NCBI RefSeq assembly: GCF_002479325.1
Contig: NZ_DLMO01000146.1
Coordinates: 1-8,649 of the forward strand
Length of the DNA stretch: 8,649 bases
Origin: Brevundimonas sp. UBA7534
Lineage (GTDB): Bacteria > Pseudomonadota > Alphaproteobacteria > Caulobacterales > Caulobacteraceae
Reading direction: 5' to 3'
A program made the position numbers and the translations under genes. Positions 1 through 8,320 of the stretch are shown here, piece after piece. How positions within the stretch are numbered: position 1 is the stretch's first letter; each line of letters starts with the position of its first letter. Below the pieces are notes generated by a model, which worked only from the letters and a program-made list of their open reading frames with translations, did no database searches and was not told the DNA's origin.

Positions 1-125
1 CTCTTGCCCCGGAACGCCCCCCGGTGTAAACGCCGCCCCTCGCTCCCGTCGCGCCTCGTGGCGGGATTCTCTAATTACGCGCAGTGACGGTCGGCATCGT
101 CGTCGCGCAGAGACGGACAAGATCG

Positions 126-338
126 ATGAAAGCGGACACGCACCCCGACTACCACTTCATCACTGTTGTGATGACCGACGGCACCACCTACCAGACCCGT
201 TCGACCTACGGGAAAGAAGGCGCCACGCTGAACCTGGACATCGACCCGACGTCTCACCCGGCCTGGACCGGCGGCAACCAGCACCTGATGGACCGCGGCG
301 GCCGCGTCTCGCGCTTCAACAACAAGTTCGGCGGCTTC
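126..338 (+). other. rpmE: Ribosomal protein L31 (bL31) portion of the chimera, lacking only its last few residues
   Basis: This segment covers essentially all of bL31, usually about 73-77 residues in Alphaproteobacteria. It has no CxxC pair, so it is the zinc-independent type. The conserved HPAWTGG (residues 44-50) and RGGRVSRFN (57-65) are intact. The expected short C-terminal tail and stop codon are replaced by the porin frame after residue 71. The true rpmE of this organism would be a short independent gene. If the fusion is real, it either supplies L31 as a large fusion protein or another L31 copy exists elsewhere. Confidence 0.8.
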
Positions 339-1391
339 ATCAAGCTGGACGCCACGGCCTCGAACTATTCCGGCGGCGATCCGGCCAATGGCGACGCGCT
401 GCGCGAATTCTACCTGCCGGGCTCGATCCCCGTCGGCGGCGCGGACGAAGACACAGCCACCGATTTCAATGCACGCCAGACCCGCTTCTGGTTCACGACC
501 GACGGCATGGTCGGCGGCCACAAGGTCGGCAGCCGCGTCGAGATGGACTTCCAGGTCCTGCCCGGCGCCGGCGACCAGCGCACCACCAGCCCGGCCAATC
601 CGGCGCTGCGCCGCGCCTTCGTCACCATCGACAACTGGCTGTTCGGCCAGGAGTGGACCAACTTCCAGAACACCAACGTGCTGCCCGAGACGGCCGACTA
701 CATCGGGCCGGCGGAAGGCACCGTCTTCGCCCGCCAGGCCCAGATCCGCTACACGCGCGGCCCCTTCTCCATCGCCGTCGAGAACCCGGAGACGACCGTG
801 ACCCCGTTCGGCGGCGGCGCGCGCATCGTGGCCGATGACAACAGCCTGCCCGACCTGACCGCCCGCTATGTGGCGACCCGGCCGTGGGGCGAGGTCCAGC
901 TGTCGGGCCTGCTGCGCCAGCTGAAGTACGAGAACCCCGGACTGGCCATCGACAGCTCCGCCACCGGCTGGGGCCTGTCCGCATCGGCCAAGGTCAAGGT
1001 GGGCGCCCAGGACGACCTGCGCCTGATGCTGAGCGGCGGCGAGGGGATCGGGCGCTACATCGGCCTGAACTTCTCCAACGACGCGGTGCTGGACGCCTCG
1101 GGCGAACTGGACGCCATCGGCGTCGTCGCCGGCTTCGCCGCCTATCGCCACATCTGGTCGCCGGGCTGGCGTTCGAATCTGATCTATTCGGTGCAGGAAG
1201 TCGACAACGACACCGTCCTGACTGGCCTGGGCGTCAACAGTTCGGCCCAGAGCGTTCGCGGAAACCTGATCTGGAGCCCGCTGACGGGATTTGATGTCGG
1301 GGCCGAGTTGATGTTCGGTGAGCGGGAACTGGAATCCGGCGCCAACGGCGACATGACCCGTCTGTCCCTGTTCGCCAAATACGGATTCTGA
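126..1391 (+). CDS. Chimeric ORF: ribosomal protein L31 fused in frame to a DcaP-like outer-membrane porin
   Basis: Residues 1-71 read as a cysteine-free, alphaproteobacterial-type bL31 (MKADTHPDYHF at the start, then DIDPTSHPAWTGG and DRGGRVSRFN). Residues 72-421 read as a DcaP-like trimeric porin: IKLDATASNYSGGD, FYLPGSIPVGG, DFNARQTRFWF, VGGHKVGSRVEMDF, and a C-terminal phenylalanine in SLFAKYGF, typical of the signal recognised by the outer-membrane assembly machinery. L31 normally ends a few residues after this point and belongs to the 50S subunit. DcaP porins normally begin with a signal peptide and usually an N-terminal coiled coil. Here both are missing, so the barrel has no visible route through the inner membrane. 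The start at 126 gives the canonical L31 N-terminus. A weak Shine-Dalgarno (GGACAAG, 115-121) precedes it, and 14 upstream in-frame codons from GTG 84 do not resemble L31. The frame is open throughout. Both halves are recognised with confidence; whether the join exists in the living genome is uncertain. Confidence 0.85.
   Translation: MKADTHPDYHFITVVMTDGTTYQTRSTYGKEGATLNLDIDPTSHPAWTGGNQHLMDRGGRVSRFNNKFGGFIKLDATASNYSGGDPANGDALREFYLPGSIPVGGADEDTATDFNARQTRFWFTTDGMVGGHKVGSRVEMDFQVLPGAGDQRTTSPANPALRRAFVTIDNWLFGQEWTNFQNTNVLPETADYIGPAEGTVFARQAQIRYTRGPFSIAVENPETTVTPFGGGARIVADDNSLPDLTARYVATRPWGEVQLSGLLRQLKYENPGLAIDSSATGWGLSASAKVKVGAQDDLRLMLSGGEGIGRYIGLNFSNDAVLDASGELDAIGVVAGFAAYRHIWSPGWRSNLIYSVQEVDNDTVLTGLGVNSSAQSVRGNLIWSPLTGFDVGAELMFGERELESGANGDMTRLSLFAKYGF
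339..1391 (+). other. DcaP-like porin beta-barrel portion, 5' end missing
   Basis: About 350 residues correspond to the barrel of the DcaP-like family, whose members pass small anionic solutes across the outer membrane (DcaP of Acinetobacter takes dicarboxylates). The pattern of alternating amphipathic strands, turns rich in Gly, Asn and Asp, and a terminal Phe is visible throughout. No signal peptide, AxA cleavage site or coiled coil precedes it. Taken alone it is a 5'-truncated porin gene. It lies directly upstream of acs, so acetate or another short organic acid is a plausible substrate, but that is inference from position. Confidence 0.75.
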
Positions 1392-1394
1392 TTG

Positions 1395-3350
<1,956 letters not shown>

Positions 3351-3381
3351 CGTCGGCGGCTGTCGGACGGCCTGAAGGGGA

Positions 3382-3456
<75 letters not shown>

Positions 3457-3467
3457 GCTCCCGGTTC

Positions 3468-3495
3468 CCATAGCCTCGCCGGAGGCGGGGCTCAA
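3468..3495 (-). promoter_or_regulatory. Probable promoter of tRNA-Gly
   Basis: On the minus strand TTGAGC (3495-3490) is followed after 16 bp by CTATGG (3473-3468), which ends 11 bp before the tRNA 5' end. The elements, read as TTGAGCC and GCTATGGG, resemble the Caulobacter housekeeping consensus TTGACGS / GCTANAWC. An imperfect 8-bp hairpin (3473-3480 with 3484-3491) fills the spacer and is probably coincidental GC structure. The promoter is predicted by pattern only. Confidence 0.5.
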
Positions 3496-3518
3496 GGCGG
3501 AAGGCGGGCGGACGGATC

Positions 3519-3647
3519 ATGAGGCGCGACAAGGGAGCGGGCGCGGGCAAGGCCGCGATGTTCGGTTGCCTGGTCGTGATCCTGATCGGGGCCGGGGTGG
3601 CGGCGGCGCTCTGGGTGATCTTCGTCTGGGACGTCAATCAGGGCTGA
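3519..3647 (+). CDS. Small single-pass membrane protein, 42 residues, function unknown
   Basis: The frame begins MRRDKGAGAGKAAMFG, continues with one hydrophobic segment (about residues 14-36, CLVVILIGAGVAAALWVIF) and ends WDVNQG. The basic N-terminus and acidic C-terminal tail predict an N-in, C-out inner-membrane orientation. The ATG is preceded by GGACGG a few bases upstream, a weak ribosome-binding site. The gene sits between tRNA-Gly and the convergent traB-family gene, whose stop lies 18 bp away. The clean basic-hydrophobic-polar layout and the unfilled gap favour a real gene, but I recognise no family and it could be a chance frame. Confidence 0.5.
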   Translation: MRRDKGAGAGKAAMFGCLVVILIGAGVAAALWVIFVWDVNQG

Positions 3648-3665
3648 GGCCGCCGCCTTTGCCGG

Positions 3666-4628
3666 TCAGTCGGCGACGCGCGTCACGTCAACGCCGCGCT
3701 GCGCCAGCAGGGCCTGGACGCTGTCGTCGCCGGCCAGGTGGGCGGCGCCCACGGCGATGAAGGCCGTGCCCGAGCCTTGCAGCAGGGTCTCGATCTGGTT
3801 GGCCCAGTCGGTGTTCCGGTCGACCAGGATCGCCTGATAGACGTGCGGCGCCGTGTCCTTCATGTCCTCGACCACGACGCGATCCAGTTCGGCCACGTCG
3901 CCCCGCGACCAGGCGTCGACCATGCCGTCCAGCATCTCCACGGCGTCGTCGAAGTCTTCCAGCGTCTGGCGGATGAACTCCAGCTGCACCGGCTCGTCCA
4001 TCGTGGCCAGGATGCGAATTTGCTTGTCGATGGTCTCGAACGCCTTGATCGGCTTGCCGGCGGCCTCGGCGCGCGCCTTGAGAACCAGCTCCACCCCCGA
4101 CTGGGGATCGTAGCCGGCCTTGACCAGCGGGGCCACCGACAGGGTCAGGCCCGCCAGCCACGGCCGCATCGGGTCCAGCTGCGCGGCCGTCATGCCCACG
4201 GTGCGAGCCGCGGCGTCCAGTTCAGCCACCTCCTCGGCGGTCAAGATGCTGGACAGGGGCTTGTCCGGCGACAGGCCGTACTGCTGGACCAGCGGCATGA
4301 CGGCGGCCTGGTTGTCGGGATCGCTGATCTCGAACCAGATCTCGTCGGCGCTGTCGAAGGCGGCCTCCACGCGCGGGCTGGACCAGCCGGTCGTCGGGCG
4401 CAGCACATGGACCGTGCCGAACAGATAAAGGGTCGAGTCCGCATCCCTGACCACCCACAGCGCCGGGCCGTCGCCCTGGATCGCCGGCTGGGCGGCGGGA
4501 ACGGCGGCCTCCTGGGCCAGGGCCGGCTGGCCGCTAAGGGCGAAGTAGAGCGCCAGGCCGCCGGCCACGCCGGCCGCGCCGCGCGCAAGGGTGGAAGCGG
4601 AGGTCTTCAGAAGGGTCGACAGGGTCAT
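3666..4628 (-). CDS. TraB/GumN family protein, exported
   Basis: The 320-residue protein matches the TraB/GumN family, bacterial relatives of the Tiki metalloprotease-like fold. A signal peptide (about residues 1-38) has a long hydrophobic stretch and ends ALA before QE. Family landmarks follow: LYLFGTVHVL with the conserved GxxH (GTVH, 71-74), the acidic stretch EIWFEISDPD (96-105), FETIDKQ (197-203), DRNTDW (270-275), and a second conserved histidine in FIAVGAAHLAGDDS (290-303). The conserved His and Glu residues suggest a metal-dependent activity in the periplasm, but the biochemical role of the bacterial members is not settled. The ATG at 4628 has a good Shine-Dalgarno (AGAGGA, 8 nt upstream). 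It is the last gene of the leftward unit, 45 bp after the six-helix membrane protein, and may be co-transcribed with it or have its own promoter. No terminator is visible after it. Confidence 0.9.
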   Translation of the reverse strand: MTLSTLLKTSASTLARGAAGVAGGLALYFALSGQPALAQEAAVPAAQPAIQGDGPALWVVRDADSTLYLFGTVHVLRPTTGWSSPRVEAAFDSADEIWFEISDPDNQAAVMPLVQQYGLSPDKPLSSILTAEEVAELDAAARTVGMTAAQLDPMRPWLAGLTLSVAPLVKAGYDPQSGVELVLKARAEAAGKPIKAFETIDKQIRILATMDEPVQLEFIRQTLEDFDDAVEMLDGMVDAWSRGDVAELDRVVVEDMKDTAPHVYQAILVDRNTDWANQIETLLQGSGTAFIAVGAAHLAGDDSVQALLAQRGVDVTRVAD

Positions 4629-4673
4629 GGGTTCAGTCCTCTTTTTTGAGAAGGCGGTGAAAGGGGGCGGCGC

Positions 4674-5327
4674 TCAGGCCAGGCCTCGACGGGCCGAGGC
4701 GACGGCGGAGACGAACAGGTAAAGGGTCATCAGGACGGCGTAGATGTCCCAGGCGGTCAGGGGCGCCAGCACGCCCAGCCGCTCGGCCGCCGCCCACAGG
4801 AACAGCAGGCCCTGGCCCAGGAAGAAGGTCGCGGCCGCGGCTTCCAGCGTCGTGCGGCGCAGCAGTTCATCGACGCCGCGCCAAACCTTGACGTTCAGCA
4901 CCGTGTGGACGGCCAGCAGCAGGACGATCAGCCCCATCGCCACGCCGCCCGCCAGCCCGGCCAGGGCGGAGACGATCGGCAGCATCAGGATCAGGCCGGA
5001 GAAGCCCATGACCGCCGCCTGGAAGCGCGCCTGGCGCCCTTCCTCGGCAGATGCGGGCTCGTCCATGCCGTACATGCGGCCCAGGCGGCGCGGATTCAGG
5101 CTGATGACCATGACCGCGCCGGCGCCGATCATCAGGGCGATCCCGGTCAGGGCCGCCAGGACGTCGGACCAGCGCACGTCCACGCCGTCCAGGGCGTCGG
5201 GCCCGATCAGGTCGGGCAGGATCAGCCGACCGAACAGATAGCCGGCGACGCCCATCGCCAAGCCAAAGCCAAAGGCGGTCAGCAGGCGGCGCGGCAGGCG
5301 CGAGTTCTTGAAGGAAGAGACGGTCAT
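4674..5327 (-). CDS. Six-helix integral membrane protein, function unknown
   Basis: The 217-residue protein has six hydrophobic segments at about residues 17-38, 56-77, 104-125, 127-147, 163-183 and 193-212. A basic N-terminus (KNSRLPRRL) and a charged cytoplasmic loop between helices 2 and 3 (NPRRLGRMYGMDEPASAEEGRQAR) are visible. I see no catalytic motif and cannot name a family. Its ATG overlaps the stop of the upstream HTH gene by 4 bp (ATGA), which implies translational coupling. Pairs of a small Cro/CI-type regulator and an uncharacterised multi-pass membrane protein recur widely in bacteria, so this may be the regulated partner of that HTH protein. A role in membrane sensing or stress is only inference. 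Confidence 0.85.
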   Translation of the reverse strand: MTVSSFKNSRLPRRLLTAFGFGLAMGVAGYLFGRLILPDLIGPDALDGVDVRWSDVLAALTGIALMIGAGAVMVISLNPRRLGRMYGMDEPASAEEGRQARFQAAVMGFSGLILMLPIVSALAGLAGGVAMGLIVLLLAVHTVLNVKVWRGVDELLRRTTLEAAAATFFLGQGLLFLWAAAERLGVLAPLTAWDIYAVLMTLYLFVSAVASARRGLA

Positions 5328-5527
5328 CCGTCGGTCTCCTGTTCCGAAAAGATGGATTCGATGGGTTGGCCGAAGACGCGGGCGATCTTGAAGGCCAGGG
5401 GCAGGGACGGGTCGTAGCGGCCGGTCTCCAGCGCGTTGACGGTCTGTCGCGACACGCCCAGCAGCTCGGCCAGGTGGGCCTGGGACCAGTCGCGCTCGGC
5501 GCGCAGAACCTTGAGGCGATTGTTCAT
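5324..5527 (-). CDS. Small Cro/CI-type (XRE) helix-turn-helix regulator
   Basis: The 67-residue protein is almost entirely one HTH_3 domain. It starts NRLKVLRAERDWSQAHLAELL, with SRQTVNALETGRYDPSLPLA as turn and recognition helix (about residues 26-45), then AFKIARVFGQPIESIF. This is the common compact XRE subfamily with the signature SRQTVNxxExGRYxPSL, found as a stand-alone regulator beside membrane-protein genes. There is no ligand or dimerisation domain beyond the HTH. It lies 10 bp after the four-helix membrane gene with a GGAG Shine-Dalgarno 6 nt before the ATG, and overlaps the six-helix gene by 4 bp. It probably regulates its own operon, perhaps through the inverted repeat at 6015-6033; that is inferred from location. 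Confidence 0.93.
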   Translation of the reverse strand: MNNRLKVLRAERDWSQAHLAELLGVSRQTVNALETGRYDPSLPLAFKIARVFGQPIESIFSEQETDG

Positions 5528-5537
5528 GACATTCTCC

Positions 5538-6005
5538 TCATCGACGCCGGAACCACCACCACGCCCAGGCGACCGTGTAGCCGGCCAGCATCAGGACCAG
5601 CAGGCCGCCGGCGCCCAGCGCGGCGTGGGCCACCGGATCGTTGCGGCCGTAGAACCAGTCGGGCAGGCGCCAGTCCGCGGTCTGCGGCAGGGTGGCGATC
5701 AGCATCAGCGGAAGGCCCAGCAGCAGCGCGCCCGATCCGCCCCAGAACCAGGCGGCCTTGTGCGCCTCGCGCGCCGCCTCGTCGATCGAGCGCATCCAGT
5801 AGACGCTGACCCACAGGCTGACGCCGACGGCGATCAACCCGAACACGCCGAAGCCGATGATCTCGAACGCGGCGATGCGGTCGGCGACTTCAGGGCTGGA
5901 CGCCGACAGATAGCCCACGCCGAACCCGGCCAGGCCCGCCAGGCCGCCGGTCAGCAGCCCGCCCAGAAACACCCATCCCAGAAGTCGCTTCAACTTCGGC
6001 TGCAT
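5538..6005 (-). CDS. Four-helix integral membrane protein, function unknown
   Basis: The 155-residue protein has four hydrophobic segments at about residues 9-31, 48-70, 85-106 and 127-150. It has a basic N-terminus (MQPKLKR), a charged loop between helices 2 and 3 (RSIDEAAREAHK), a tryptophan-rich fourth helix and an RRR C-terminus. No enzyme motif is seen and I do not recognise a named family. It is the first gene of the leftward unit, with a near-perfect Shine-Dalgarno (AAGGAGGG, 6018-6011) 5 nt before the ATG and a promoter-like sequence just upstream. Its tight coupling to the XRE gene (10 bp) suggests that the two membrane proteins and the regulator form one functional set. Confidence 0.87.
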   Translation of the reverse strand: MQPKLKRLLGWVFLGGLLTGGLAGLAGFGVGYLSASSPEVADRIAAFEIIGFGVFGLIAVGVSLWVSVYWMRSIDEAAREAHKAAWFWGGSGALLLGLPLMLIATLPQTADWRLPDWFYGRNDPVAHAALGAGGLLVLMLAGYTVAWAWWWFRRR

Positions 6006-6014
6006 GACAGCCCT

Positions 6015-6033
6015 CCTTGTCTTTATGACAAGG
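6015..6033. promoter_or_regulatory. Perfect inverted repeat, candidate operator of the XRE regulator
   Basis: CCTTGTC-tttat-GACAAGG is a perfect 7-bp inverted repeat with a 5-bp centre. It lies between the proposed -10 element and the start codon, covering the expected transcription start and part of the Shine-Dalgarno. Size and symmetry suit a dimeric Cro/CI-type repressor. Since transcription would start inside the repeat, an operator is more likely than an RNA hairpin. No binding evidence is visible. Confidence 0.45.
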
Positions 6034-6035
6034 TC

Positions 6036-6065
6036 ACTTTACGTATAAAACGATAAGCCTGTCAA
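6036..6065 (-). promoter_or_regulatory. Probable promoter of the membrane protein/XRE operon
   Basis: On the minus strand a perfect TTGACA (6065-6060) is followed after 18 bp by TAAAGT (6041-6036); other -10 registers are possible. The surrounding stretch is the most AT-rich part of the right half of the window, which fits a promoter. Transcription would begin near 6029, about 25 bp before the ATG at 6005. The -35 match is strong and the -10 match moderate. Confidence 0.5.
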
Positions 6066-6095
6066 GCGAGCTTTCCACATAGACAAGATCGCTTG
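6063..6095. repeat. Inverted repeat CAAGCGA/TCGCTTG between rmuC and the membrane protein operon
   Basis: Perfect 7-bp arms (6063-6069 and 6089-6095) are separated by 19 bp. The right arm abuts the rmuC stop codon and the left arm overlaps the -35 element of the next promoter. It could be a weak terminator stem for rmuC or a second operator, but no T-run follows and a repeat this short may arise by chance. Confidence 0.3.
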
Positions 6096-7322
6096 CTATT
6101 CGGCGGATCGACCCTCGGTGGTCGCCAGCAGTTCCGGGCGATTGAGCGCGCGCGGACTGGCCTCCACCGGCACCAGCTCGGGCAGGGCCTTGCCTTCGTG
6201 ATCGACCTGCAGATCCTCGAACCGGCGGGCCGAGACCATGACCTGGCTTTCCAGCGAGCCGACGAACTGGTTGTACTTGCCGACCGCCGTGTCCAGGGCC
6301 CGGCCGACCGCCGAGGCATGGCCGCCCATGACCGAAAGCCTCTTGTAGAGTTCGCGCCCCAGGGCGGCGACACGGTCGGCGTTGGCCGCCTGCTCCTCGG
6401 CGCGCCAGCCGTAGGCGACGGCCTTGCACAGGGCGAACAGGGTCGTCGGCGTCACGATGACCACGCGCGAGGTCATGGCGTGGGTCATCAGGTCCGGCTC
6501 GTGGTCCAGGGCGGTGGACAGGAAGGCGTCGCCGGGCACGAACAGGGCGACGAAGTCGGGGCTGGGCTTGAACTGGTCCTGATAGGCCTTGGACGCCAGC
6601 TGCCGGACGTGGGTCTTCAGGCTGGCGGCGGTGCGCAGGCCGACCGAACGGGCGCGCGCCTCCTCGTCCCCCTCCCCGTCGTCGAAGGCCAGGGGGACCT
6701 TGGCGTCGATCACGAACATGCCGCCCCCCGGCAGGCGCACGATGAAGTCGGGCCGATTCTGACGCCCCTCGTCGTCCGCGCTGGACGTCTGTTCCGTGAA
6801 ATCGAACCGACCGGCCATGCCGGCGGCCTCCAGAACGTTGCGGCAGGTCTGCTCGCCCCAGCGACCGCGCCGGCCGGTGTTGCCGCGCAGCGCCTCGGTC
6901 AGCTTGCGCGCCTCGTCCCGCGTCGCCGAGGAGGCCGCCATCAGTTGGGCCAGCTGCTCGCGAAGGCCGCCGGTCTCCTCCGAGCGGGTCTTCTCCAGCG
7001 CCGCGACATGCTCCTGGAACTTGGTCAGGGTGTCGGCGACCGGCTTCAGCTGGGCCGCCATCCGCTCGCGCGCCAGCTGGTCCTGCGCACGGAAGGTCTC
7101 GGTCGCCCGACTGACCATCTGGTCGGCCACGACCTGCGCCGACTGCGCCGCCTGGGCCTTCAGCAGTTCACCCAGGGTGACCCGGCTTTCCTCGACCACC
7201 TCGATCCGCGCCAGGGCGGCGGACAGTTCGGCGCGGGCGCGCTGCCACCCCATGAAGGCCCACAGGAAACCGCCGCCCAGGGCGACGGCGACGACGGCGA
7301 GGATGGGCGCGAGCATGTTCAT
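6096..7322 (-). CDS. rmuC: DNA recombination protein RmuC
   Basis: The 408-residue protein has the RmuC layout: an N-terminal membrane anchor (about residues 5-25), a long coiled coil (about 28-145), then the nuclease-like RmuC domain with RGRWGEQ (152-158), RPDFIVRLPGG (190-200), VIDAKVPLAF (204-213), ALFVPGDAFLSTAL (259-272) and VIVTPTTLFAL (288-298). The D and K of IDAKVPL belong to a PD-(D/E)XK-like core. In E. coli RmuC limits inversions between short inverted repeats and is a candidate nuclease. The ATG at 7322 has an AAGGAA Shine-Dalgarno; a second in-frame ATG lies two codons later. It follows recR by 66 bp and may be co-transcribed with it. A 5-bp inverted repeat (CCGTT-AACGG, 7326-7340) places the Shine-Dalgarno in a small loop, of uncertain meaning. 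Confidence 0.95.
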   Translation of the reverse strand: MNMLAPILAVVAVALGGGFLWAFMGWQRARAELSAALARIEVVEESRVTLGELLKAQAAQSAQVVADQMVSRATETFRAQDQLARERMAAQLKPVADTLTKFQEHVAALEKTRSEETGGLREQLAQLMAASSATRDEARKLTEALRGNTGRRGRWGEQTCRNVLEAAGMAGRFDFTEQTSSADDEGRQNRPDFIVRLPGGGMFVIDAKVPLAFDDGEGDEEARARSVGLRTAASLKTHVRQLASKAYQDQFKPSPDFVALFVPGDAFLSTALDHEPDLMTHAMTSRVVIVTPTTLFALCKAVAYGWRAEEQAANADRVAALGRELYKRLSVMGGHASAVGRALDTAVGKYNQFVGSLESQVMVSARRFEDLQVDHEGKALPELVPVEASPRALNRPELLATTEGRSAE

Positions 7323-7388
7323 GGTCCGTTCCTTAAACGGAGTCGAAGGATCAGGCCAGTTGCCCGCTGGCTGCGACGGAATCGGTCG

Positions 7389-7991
7389 TCAGGTGGGCCG
7401 GCGGGCGCGCAGGGCCTGGACGATGGTGCCGTCGTCCAACCAGTCCAGTTCGCCGCCGACCGGGACGCCGCGCGCCAGCGACGTCACCTCCACCCCCGGC
7501 CCGGAGATGCGCTCGGCGATGTAGTGGGCGGTGGTCTGGCCGTCGACGGTGGCGGGCAGGGCCAGGACGACCTCGCGCACCTCGCCGCCCCTGACGCGGC
7601 CGTCCAGCTCGGCGACGCGCAGCTGGTCCGGCCCCACGCCGTCCAGCGCTGACAGCAGGCCGCCCAGCACGTGATACTTGCCGCGAAAGGCGCCCGACCG
7701 CTCCATCGCCCACAGGGCGCCGGCCTCCTCGACCACGCAGATCAGGCCGTTGTCGCGCGATCCGTCCGCGCAGATGGCGCAAGGATCGCGCGTGTCCGGC
7801 GCCCCGCATACCGAGCAGGACACCACCTTGTCCGCGGTTTCGGCCAAAGACGCGGCCAGCGGGACCAGCAGCTGCTCGCGCCGCTTCAGCAGCGCCAGCG
7901 CCGCGCGGCGCGCCGAACGTGGGCCGAGCCCCGGCAGCTTGGCGAGAAGGGAGATGAGCCGCTCGATCTCCGGCCCGGCGGAGGCGGCCAT
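7389..7991 (-). CDS. recR: Recombination protein RecR
   Basis: The 200-residue length is typical of RecR, which with RecO (and RecF) loads RecA on SSB-coated gaps. In order are an N-terminal helix-hairpin-helix region (LPGLGPRSARRAAL, 19-32), a four-cysteine zinc finger (C59, C62, C71, C74), a Toprim domain beginning ICVVEEAGALWAMERSG (84-100) with the motif KYHVLGGLLSALDGVGP (105-121), and the Walker-B-like C-terminal part (TTAHYIAERI, then RGVPVGGELDWLD). All key residues are present. The start at 7991 gives the standard N-terminus and forms a TGATG stop-start overlap with ybaB, implying coupled translation. An in-frame extension to 8408 reads through ybaB in the wrong frame and is not used. 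Confidence 0.97.
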   Translation of the reverse strand: MAASAGPEIERLISLLAKLPGLGPRSARRAALALLKRREQLLVPLAASLAETADKVVSCSVCGAPDTRDPCAICADGSRDNGLICVVEEAGALWAMERSGAFRGKYHVLGGLLSALDGVGPDQLRVAELDGRVRGGEVREVVLALPATVDGQTTAHYIAERISGPGVEVTSLARGVPVGGELDWLDDGTIVQALRARRPT

Positions 7992-8320
7992 CAGAACAGT
8001 TTCGGCATTCCGGGAATGTTCATCCCGGCCATGGGTCCGGCCGCCTCGCGCATCAGGGCGGTGTTGACCTCGTCCAGCTTGCGCTTGGCGTCGGCATGGG
8101 CGGCGACGATCAGATCGGCCAGGATCTCGCCCTCGCCCGGCGTCAGCAGGCTGTCGTCGATCTTGATCGCGGTGATCTCGCCCGCGCCCTTCAGCGCCAC
8201 GGTCACCAGGCCGCCGCCGGACGTGCCCTCCGCGGAGGTTTCCGCCATCTTGGCCTGGGCGTCCTGCAGCTTTTGCTGCATCGCCTGGGCCTGCTGCATC
8301 AGTTGGGTCAGGTCTTTCAT
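7991..8320 (-). CDS. YbaB/EbfC family nucleoid-associated DNA-binding protein
   Basis: The 109-residue protein matches YbaB/EbfC, a small dimeric DNA-binding protein shaped like tweezers. The N-terminal helix MKDLTQLMQQAQAMQQKLQ is characteristic. The central sheet GGGLVTVALKGAGEITAIKID (about 35-55) and the helix ILADLIVAAHADAKRKLDE follow, with a Met/Gly/Pro-rich C-terminal tail (GPMAGMNIPGMPKLF). The start at 8320 is supported by an AGGAG only 2 nt upstream, a short spacing. It overlaps recR by the TGATG junction. In many bacteria dnaX lies directly upstream; here a divergent gene does, so ybaB-recR must have its own promoter in the intergenic region. Confidence 0.95.
   Translation of the reverse strand: MKDLTQLMQQAQAMQQKLQDAQAKMAETSAEGTSGGGLVTVALKGAGEITAIKIDDSLLTPGEGEILADLIVAAHADAKRKLDEVNTALMREAAGPMAGMNIPGMPKLF

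Noticed and set aside
84..125. Fourteen-residue extension of the L31 start (GTG 84)
   Set aside because: bL31 proteins begin at MKxDxHPDY, and the extension has no family similarity and no better ribosome-binding site.
3738..4649. A 303-codon plus-strand frame opposite the traB-family gene
   Set aside because: It is an antisense shadow; the minus-strand gene has a signal peptide, family motifs and a good ribosome-binding site.
6093..7652. A 519-codon plus-strand frame opposite rmuC and recR
   Set aside because: It is a compositional antisense shadow covering two clear minus-strand genes and their gap.
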